Positions 4,397 through 8,486 of a stretch of 8,486 nt of DNA are shown here, piece after piece. The notes below the pieces were generated by a model. That model did no database searches. It saw only the letters and a program-made list of their open reading frames with translations, and was not told where the DNA came from. Both the position numbers and the translations under genes were made by a program. The stretch comes from Methanobacteriota archaeon (lineage in GTDB: Archaea > Halobacteriota > Methanocellia > Methanocellales > Methanocellaceae), in the NCBI GenBank assembly GCA_023436075.1, contig JAEZKS010000236.1, forward strand, positions 1 to 8,486, written 5' to 3'. Each line of letters opens with the position of its first letter. Within the stretch, counting starts at the first letter, position 1.

Positions 4397-5911
4397 TCAG
4401 GCTTTTTCTTCCGTCGGTTTCAGGAATAGCGCCAGAATGAGCCCTGCCACCGACAGCACGATCAGGGCCAGCACGGCGTCGTGGAAGCCGTGGGCCGCCG
4501 CTGCGCCTACTGCGTCGCGGATTACGGCAGGCACCGACGACAGGGCGGAGGAGTTTTGTCCTATGCTCATCGCCCCGGCACTGATGTGGTAGGCGTTAAG
4601 GGTGTCAGTAATGTAAATGGTCGCCTGCGACTGGAAGATAGTCGCCAGCGCCGAGATGCCGACAGATCCGCCCAGCCGCTGTACCACATTGAAGAGCGTG
4701 TTCCCGTCCGAGGTCTCCTCGGGCCGCAGTGTCGAGAGCATCTCATAGAGCAGGGGCTGGATGGTCAGGCCGATGGCGAAGCCCCGGACGCTGAGGACGA
4801 GGGCGCTGACCCAGAGCGGCGTAGCCAGATCGAACCAGAGCAGGGATGCCGTGGAAACGATGAGCAGCAGCATACCGGCCGTGACCGTGGCCCTGATGGA
4901 GAGCAGTTTCCGGTTGTAGAGCATATCCCCGGCGACGACACCGATGCCCATGACCAGGCCCTGCGGCAGCATGGCCAGACCCGTATCCATAGCGGAGAAG
5001 CCCTGCAGGCTCTGCATGAAGACCGGCAGCAGGAACAGCACCCCGAACATGACCACTGACGCGACGACGCAGATCAGCAATGTCAGGGCAGTCCGGGCGC
5101 TCCTGAGCAGCTTCAGGTCGATGGCGGGGTTGGGCCGCTTTAACGCCCAGGCTACATAGAAGAGGACGAGCGCAATTCCCGCGACCAGGAACGGCCACGT
5201 TCCCGCAGCGAGCCAGCCGTTTTCCGCGCCTTCCGTAGACCCGTACAGCGTCATCACCAGGCCGGCGGACAGCGCTACCGAGCCGACAATATCGAACTTT
5301 GCGCTCCGGTCCACGAGGTCGTGTTTGCTGATCACGTTGTTGGACAGCAGGAACAGCGAGGCCACGAGGCCGATGGGCACGTTGATCAGGAACACTGACG
5401 GCCAGCCGACTGAGTTGATCAGGATGCCGCCGACGGTGGGTCCGATGGCAGGAGCGAGGAACAGGATGATGCCGAACCCTATCGGGATCTTTCGCTTGCC
5501 AGGGGTGTTGCCGCCGAGCAGGAGGTCCATGGCCACCGGCACCAGCGTAGCACCGAAGGCGCCCTGTAGCGCCCGGCCGGCGATCAGCAGCTCCAGCGAC
5601 GGCGCGAAAGCGCAGGCTGCTGAGGATAGAGTGAAACCGATAAGGCTGACCAGGTAGACCTTGCTGGCGCCGAATCTCTTTGACAGGAACGCACATGCCA
5701 CGATCACAGCGGCCAGGGCGAGCAGGTACCCGCTCAGCACCCATTGCACGCCCGTCAGCGAGCTGTTGTATGTGCTGGCGATATCCGGCAGGGCCACGTT
5801 GACGACGCTGGAGTCGAGCATCGTCAGGAACGGCCCCACGATCAGGCAGAGGAAGAGGACGACGTTCGGGGCCTCCTCCTGTCGGGGAAGCGTTTCATTT
5901 TTCTGGAGCAT
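4397..5911 (-). CDS. MFS drug:H+ antiporter, DHA2 (EmrB/QacA) family, 14 TM
   Basis: This 504-residue permease has the length and motifs of the 14-helix DHA2 exporters, which use the proton gradient to expel lipophilic or cationic compounds across the cytoplasmic membrane. Visible motifs are D1 (LDSSVVNVALP, 32-42, with Asp33 in helix 1), a degenerate motif A in the loop after helix 2 (AFLSKRFGASKVY, 74-86), motif B with its conserved arginine (GRALQGAFGA, Arg113), and the antiporter motif C (LAPAIGPTVGG, 152-162). WPSVFLINVPIG (170-181) and LQGFSAMDTGLAMLPQG (302-318) are also typical of the family. The ribosome site AAGGTGA (5916-5922) ends 4 nt before the ATG. padR ends only 12 nt upstream, so the two are cotranscribed and PadR is the expected regulator. 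Substrate cannot be predicted. Motif A lacks the usual GxLaDrxGrk form (SKRFGASK here), which is common in this family. Confidence 0.93.
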   Translation of the reverse strand: MLQKNETLPRQEEAPNVVLFLCLIVGPFLTMLDSSVVNVALPDIASTYNSSLTGVQWVLSGYLLALAAVIVACAFLSKRFGASKVYLVSLIGFTLSSAACAFAPSLELLIAGRALQGAFGATLVPVAMDLLLGGNTPGKRKIPIGFGIILFLAPAIGPTVGGILINSVGWPSVFLINVPIGLVASLFLLSNNVISKHDLVDRSAKFDIVGSVALSAGLVMTLYGSTEGAENGWLAAGTWPFLVAGIALVLFYVAWALKRPNPAIDLKLLRSARTALTLLICVVASVVMFGVLFLLPVFMQSLQGFSAMDTGLAMLPQGLVMGIGVVAGDMLYNRKLLSIRATVTAGMLLLIVSTASLLWFDLATPLWVSALVLSVRGFAIGLTIQPLLYEMLSTLRPEETSDGNTLFNVVQRLGGSVGISALATIFQSQATIYITDTLNAYHISAGAMSIGQNSSALSSVPAVIRDAVGAAAAHGFHDAVLALIVLSVAGLILALFLKPTEEKA

Positions 5912-5915
5912 GCAT

Positions 5916-5922
5916 TCACCTT
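5916..5922 (-). promoter_or_regulatory. Ribosome binding site of the antiporter gene
   Basis: AAGGTGA on the minus strand lies 4 nt before the ATG at 5909-5911, in the 12-nt gap after the padR stop. It is the clearest Shine-Dalgarno in the window and shows that internal operon genes use one while the operon's first gene does not. Confidence 0.65.
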
Positions 5923-5923
5923 G

Positions 5924-6442
5924 TCATTCCGGGACAGATTCTAACGAAACGACCCATTGCAACTCGTTTTTCGCCTGTTCGCCTAAAAACTGGACCACTT
6001 TTTCGTCATAGATGCGTTTGTGCGAGGCACAGGCTCCACGGAGGTCGCTGTAGCGTTCCAGTCGTTCCTTCAGCACGTCTTTTCTGACGCTCGTTATACG
6101 CTCTCGCTCGGCCGGCTCGAGCAAATGGAAGAACGCAACCCTGGAGTAAAATTCCATGTCATTCTTCGCCATCTCAGGCGTGAAGTCCAGGACCATCTCC
6201 CGGAAAATCTCCCTGCCTTTCTCAGTTATGCTATACACATGTCGATCGGGCTTCCCGGGGACGTGCATGACCTCGCATTCGACCGCACCCATTTCCTGGA
6301 AGCGGCGGAGGTTCGTGTAGAGGGTATTGTTATTGAGCGTATAGGTGTCCCCGAATATGATTTCCGCCCTTTTCTTGATCTCGTAGCCATGCCTGACTCT
6401 GCTCATGAGCGTGGCCAGGATGACGATCTCCGGATATGTCAT
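5924..6442 (-). CDS. PadR family transcriptional regulator
   Basis: This 172-residue protein carries a PadR winged helix at its N-terminus. Signs are ILATLMSRVRHGYEIKK (8-24, with the conserved HGYEI), the recognition helix TLYTNLRRFQEMGAVE (40-55), and the wing GKPDRHVYSITEKGREIF (63-80), where Y-x-IT-x-KG is the family signature. The C-terminal half (about 90-172) is helical and charged, as in the PadR dimer and ligand domains. It is the first gene of a minus-strand unit with the DHA2 exporter 12 nt behind, the classic arrangement in which PadR senses a toxic compound and derepresses the pump. The ATG at 6442 has no Shine-Dalgarno and lies about 7 nt from the predicted transcription start, so it is probably leaderless. 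Operator-like repeats cover the promoter. The inducer is unknown. Confidence 0.92.
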   Translation of the reverse strand: MTYPEIVILATLMSRVRHGYEIKKRAEIIFGDTYTLNNNTLYTNLRRFQEMGAVECEVMHVPGKPDRHVYSITEKGREIFREMVLDFTPEMAKNDMEFYSRVAFFHLLEPAERERITSVRKDVLKERLERYSDLRGACASHKRIYDEKVVQFLGEQAKNELQWVVSLESVPE

Positions 6443-6474
6443 ATGTTACTTTATCATAAGTTACTTTAACTTAT
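6441..6474. promoter_or_regulatory. PadR operator: perfect inverted repeat plus a degenerate copy
   Basis: ATAAGTTA-CTT-TAACTTAT (6456-6474) is a perfect 8-3-8 inverted repeat. The preceding 6441-6457 matches the first 17 bases of it at 14 positions, so GTTACTTTA appears as a direct repeat at 6445 and 6460, 15 bp apart. The perfect copy touches the TATA box and the other overlaps the padR start codon. PadR autoregulation is inferred. The sequence differs from the ATGT-N8-ACAT sites described for some PadR proteins. Confidence 0.62.
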
Positions 6475-6479
6475 AAAAG
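6472..6479 (-). promoter_or_regulatory. TATA box of the padR operon
   Basis: CTTTTATA on the minus strand lies about 33 bp before the padR ATG. Initiation about 26 bp on would fall near 6449, leaving a leader of about 7 nt. The operator overlaps its edge. Confidence 0.6.
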
Positions 6480-6592
6480 ATTTTCGAACAGGGGACTGTG
6501 CTGCGGGAAGGATCGGATCGATCGATTCAGGACTTGCATATGGCAACAGGCGCTGCGGGACATGCGACAATATTCCGGCGACAGCGGGCATC

Positions 6593-6645
6593 ATGTATTA
6601 TAATATAAAATTGCAATATAATTCTATAAAAGTCATAATATAGTC
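6593..6645 (+). promoter_or_regulatory. AT-rich promoter region of nnrD with several TATA-like boxes
   Basis: A stretch of about 55 bp that is mostly A and T contains several TATA-like words: TATAATATAAAA (6599-6610), CAATATAAT (6614-6622), TCTATAAAAG (6623-6632) and CATAATATAG (6634-6643). The best match, TCTATAAAAG, predicts initiation near 6654. Which box is used bears on the choice of start codon for the gene. The 110 bp between padR's promoter and this block hold nothing else I recognise apart from clustered GATC words (6510-6527). Confidence 0.45.
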
Positions 6646-6715
6646 ATGATAAAATGCGCGATCAGTGCAGATGTTATCGTTCGGTCGAGTATTTCTGGCG
6701 CGGACGTGGTACGCA

Positions 6716-7588
6716 ATGAATCCGATTCCATATGTGGGGCCTCGTGATCTGGCGGACATGCAGATACGAGGCGACGTAGATCATAAAGGGCACAGCGGAG
6801 GCCGGGTGCTCGTCATCGGCGGAGGAGGCCCTTACGCCGGCCCTCCCGCGCTGTCGGCGCTCGCGGCATACCGGGCTGGCGCCGACCTCGTATATGTGGC
6901 TGCGCCCCGGAGGATTGCCGATATCATCTCCTCGTTTTCACCCGACCTGATCGTCTGGCCCATGAGCCAGCGGGACACTTTCGTCGAGGATGATATCGAG
7001 TTACTTAAGCCGCTGATCGAATACGTCCGGGTGGTAGTCATCGGCATGGGTATCGAGATCACTCCCCATACTGCGGCGCTGATAAAGGCAATCACACCTC
7101 TGTGTGAAAGGATCGTGATGGACGCCGGGGCATTGATGCCCGAGTATCCTCTGAAGGGCATCCTGACGCCCCATCACAACGAGTTTCGGCGCATCAGTGG
7201 CAAGGGTACCACCTGGGACCCTGAAGCAAACGCGGCTCTGGCAAAGACTTTTGCAGCGGAACGGGGAGTGGTCACGGTGATCAAAGGTCCGGTCGATGTC
7301 ATTGCCGACAGCGGTCGCATAGCATTCAACCGCACGGGAAATCCCGGCATGACTGTGACCGGCACCGGCGATGTGATGGCCGGGGTCATAGGCTCGCTAT
7401 ACTGTAAGAATCCTGCGTTCGAGGCTGCCTGCTGCGGGACGTTCTTAGCCGGTGCGGCCGGCAACCTGGCCTTCGAGGAGGCCGGGTTCGGAATGACAGC
7501 TTCTGATGTAGTAGATATGATACCGTATGTGCTGAAAGCGCATCATCCGGCCTATGCAAAACAATTGCAGAATAACAGCCGGTTTTGA
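6716..7588 (+). CDS. nnrD: ADP-dependent NAD(P)H-hydrate dehydratase (stand-alone NnrD)
   Basis: The enzyme dehydrates the S-form of damaged NADH or NADPH hydrates back to the working cofactor in the cytoplasm, at the cost of ADP. The 290-residue reading has the whole YjeF C-terminal, ribokinase-like fold: DHKGHSGGRVLVIGGG (22-37), PALSALAAYRAGADLVYVAAP (44-64), IVMDAGAL (133-140), TPHHNEF (151-157), KGPVD (190-194) and the catalytic loop NPGMTVTGTGDVMAG (209-223), with Asp219 the expected base. It lacks the N-terminal NnrE epimerase domain that many homologues carry fused, so the epimerase should be elsewhere. Start: ATG at 6716 leaves about 20 residues before the conserved HKG, which is normal. 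A GTG at 6665 or ATG at 6671 would add 17 or 15 unconserved residues and would suit a leaderless transcript. None has a good ribosome site. It is divergent from padR and appears monocistronic. Confidence 0.88.
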   Translation: MNPIPYVGPRDLADMQIRGDVDHKGHSGGRVLVIGGGGPYAGPPALSALAAYRAGADLVYVAAPRRIADIISSFSPDLIVWPMSQRDTFVEDDIELLKPLIEYVRVVVIGMGIEITPHTAALIKAITPLCERIVMDAGALMPEYPLKGILTPHHNEFRRISGKGTTWDPEANAALAKTFAAERGVVTVIKGPVDVIADSGRIAFNRTGNPGMTVTGTGDVMAGVIGSLYCKNPAFEAACCGTFLAGAAGNLAFEEAGFGMTASDVVDMIPYVLKAHHPAYAKQLQNNSRF

Positions 7589-7627
7589 CGCATGCTATTG
7601 GGTCCTCATGGCCAGGCTGATCGGCGA

Positions 7628-7643
7628 TTTTTTTTCAAAAAAA
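7628..7643 (+). terminator. T8-C-A7 terminator after nnrD
   Basis: A run of eight T (7628-7635), one C and seven A (7637-7643) begins about 40 bp after the nnrD stop. The T-run suits archaeal termination. The A-run makes the block near-palindromic, so it would present T-runs on both strands. Confidence 0.6.
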
Positions 7644-7670
7644 GTACAGAGAGCGTGATTAATCAGCGAC

Positions 7671-7679
7671 AAATATTTA
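7671..7679 (+). promoter_or_regulatory. TATA box of the lipoprotein operon
   Basis: AAATATTTA, centred near 7675, predicts initiation at about 7701, only about 4 nt before the ATG at 7705. No Shine-Dalgarno is seen, so the first gene is probably leaderless. Confidence 0.5.
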
Positions 7680-7704
7680 CACACAAAGCATTGAAGTTGT
7701 ACCG

Positions 7705-8313
7705 ATGACAGTAAAAATCGCCAGACCCTTCATTATTTTGGCAATCATAGTTTCACTGCTCGCTGTATCAGGCTGCCTGTCCTCGGGAGGCCGCTCGGAT
7801 GCCACGCCTACGCCTGTACCATCTTCGACGCCTGACCCGTCGTCGATCAATATTCCAGTGCCATCGCCGGGCACGACCATCATCTGGACGCCAGGAAGTG
7901 GCGATACGACCATCATCAATAATACTAATAATACACGTTCGTCTCCGACGCCCGTCCCGATCATAAGCGGCAAGGCGGAAAAATGGGGCACCGACAAGAG
8001 CACGTACGCCCGGGGGGACACAGCAACGGGCTTGGTTTCTATCACCAACACAGGCAATGTCCCGATCGATAAGATCGACTTTACGATTGTTATCAAGAGG
8101 ACGGTACTTTTCATACCGATCGAGAAGTCAGGTGAATATAGCGCGACCGGCCTGAACATTATGCCCGGAGATACCAAGGAGGTCAAGTTCAGCCAGGTCA
8201 TTCCCGCAGATTATAATGGGATGTCCACTGCGGGCGACTACAAGCTCACAGTGACGGCTAAGCTAGCAGACCGCGAGATCGGCAGCTTTTCGAGGGATAT
8301 CAAGGTGGTATGA
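7705..8313 (+). CDS. Surface lipoprotein with Thr/Pro/Ser linker and a beta-sandwich-like domain
   Basis: This 202-residue protein starts with a basic n-region (MTVKIARP) and a hydrophobic stretch, then a lipobox LAVSGC with Cys24 as the lipidated residue, so it should be anchored to the outer face of the membrane. Residues 25-85 are a flexible linker rich in Thr, Pro, Ser and Asn, with repeated TPTPVP-type words (34-39, 82-85) and two N-glycosylation sequons (NNT at 72-74 and 75-77). Residues from about 88 look like an Ig-like or CARDB/NEW3-like beta domain: YARGDTATGLVSITNTGNVPIDKIDFTI (101-128) and AGDYKLTVTAKLADREIGSF (176-195). The pattern of a gain of function in the family is not known; a binding or scaffold role is a guess. 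Its stop overlaps the start of the next lipoprotein gene by ATGA, so the two are translationally coupled. Confidence 0.85.
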   Translation: MTVKIARPFIILAIIVSLLAVSGCLSSGGRSDATPTPVPSSTPDPSSINIPVPSPGTTIIWTPGSGDTTIINNTNNTRSSPTPVPIISGKAEKWGTDKSTYARGDTATGLVSITNTGNVPIDKIDFTIVIKRTVLFIPIEKSGEYSATGLNIMPGDTKEVKFSQVIPADYNGMSTAGDYKLTVTAKLADREIGSFSRDIKVV

Positions 8314-8486
8314 CCGGTAAAGCCTGTCTATACTGCCTTTTCCTTTTCATCATAGTCATCGGCAGCCTGATCGGCGGCTGTATTTGCGGGCAGTCATCTC
8401 CCGGGCAGACGTCTGTCAACAATACTAATCGGTCTGTCGACGTGGTCCTGTCCGGCGGCAATCCGGGAAGTGCCGCTGATCAGCAG
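8310..8486 (+). CDS. Second lipoprotein, N-terminal part (runs off the window)
   Basis: The 59 visible codons are open to the window edge. They begin with ATG at 8310, which overlaps the preceding TGA as ATGA and follows AAGGTGGT (8302-8309), a fair though close ribosome site. The protein has a short n-region with Lys4, a hydrophobic stretch (LFLFIIVIGSLIGG, 10-23) and a lipobox LIGGC with Cys24, the same position as in the upstream protein. The linker after it is rich in Ser, Gly, Asn and Pro and has the sequons NNT (37-39) and NRS (40-42). No folded domain is reached, so the function cannot be given. Cysteines at 6, 9 and 26 are unusual in addition to the lipobox. The overlap and shared layout suggest that the two lipoproteins act together or are diverged paralogues. 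Confidence 0.75.
   Translation, partial: MTGKACLYCLFLFIIVIGSLIGGCICGQSSPGQTSVNNTNRSVDVVLSGGNPGSAADQQ

Noticed and set aside
4743..5744. Minus-strand open frame (333 codons) in another frame of the antiporter gene
   Set aside because: Arg/Pro/His-rich product without membrane helices or domain; the DHA2 antiporter frame has all family motifs across the same bases.
6540..6608. A 22-codon open frame between padR and nnrD
   Set aside because: No ribosome site, no promoter at the right distance, and it ends inside the AT-rich promoter block of nnrD.
7677..8201. Minus-strand open frame (174 codons) opposite the first lipoprotein
   Set aside because: Antisense shadow; the plus strand has a signal peptide, lipobox and a plausible beta domain.

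Overview
The window reads as archaeal, and a methanogen-type euryarchaeon of moderate GC content (Methanocella-like) is my best guess. The reasons are a UPF0248/DUF504 protein, which is mainly an archaeal family; AT-rich TATA-like boxes about 25-30 bp before several genes whose start codons have almost no leader and no Shine-Dalgarno; T-tract terminators; GGTGA-type ribosome sites inside operons; a DUF362-ferredoxin protein; and lipoproteins with Thr/Pro/Ser/Asn-rich linkers. The taxon is inference. No rRNA, tRNA, CRISPR array, transposase or phage gene is visible.

Layout. 1-47: the last codons of a probable membrane protein. 48-228: convergent spacer with GC palindromes and a reiterated GGAG motif. 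229-492 (-): UPF0248 protein, divergent from a 139-residue membrane protein (656-1075, +). 1076-1500: gene-poor stretch that can fold into two RNA-like structures. 1537-2151 (+) and 2241-3434 (+): a TetR regulator followed by a DUF362 protein with two [4Fe-4S] motifs; both promoters carry the same TGACA-N3-TGTCA operator, once before tetR and twice before the DUF362 gene. A hairpin at 3463-3489 separates this pair from a convergent minus-strand unit. That unit is transcribed from about 6450 down to 3514 and encodes a PadR regulator, a 14-TM DHA2-family drug/proton antiporter, and a six-TM protein of unknown function. Its promoter carries a perfect 8-3-8 inverted repeat over the TATA box and a degenerate copy that overlaps the padR start codon. 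6716-7588 (+): ADP-dependent NAD(P)H-hydrate dehydratase (NnrD), divergent from padR. 7705-8313 (+) and 8310-8486 (+, running off the window): two lipoproteins whose genes overlap by ATGA.

How the genes work together. Two self-contained stress-response modules lie tail to tail. In one, a TetR repressor probably controls itself and an iron-sulfur DUF362 protein. In the other, a PadR repressor probably controls itself and an efflux pump with a membrane partner. NnrD is metabolite repair (housekeeping), and the lipoproteins form a separate surface-protein operon. I see no clear evidence of a wholly new defence or mobile system. The least explained elements are the regulatory palindromes, the 1235-1454 structured spacer, and the membrane protein behind the pump.
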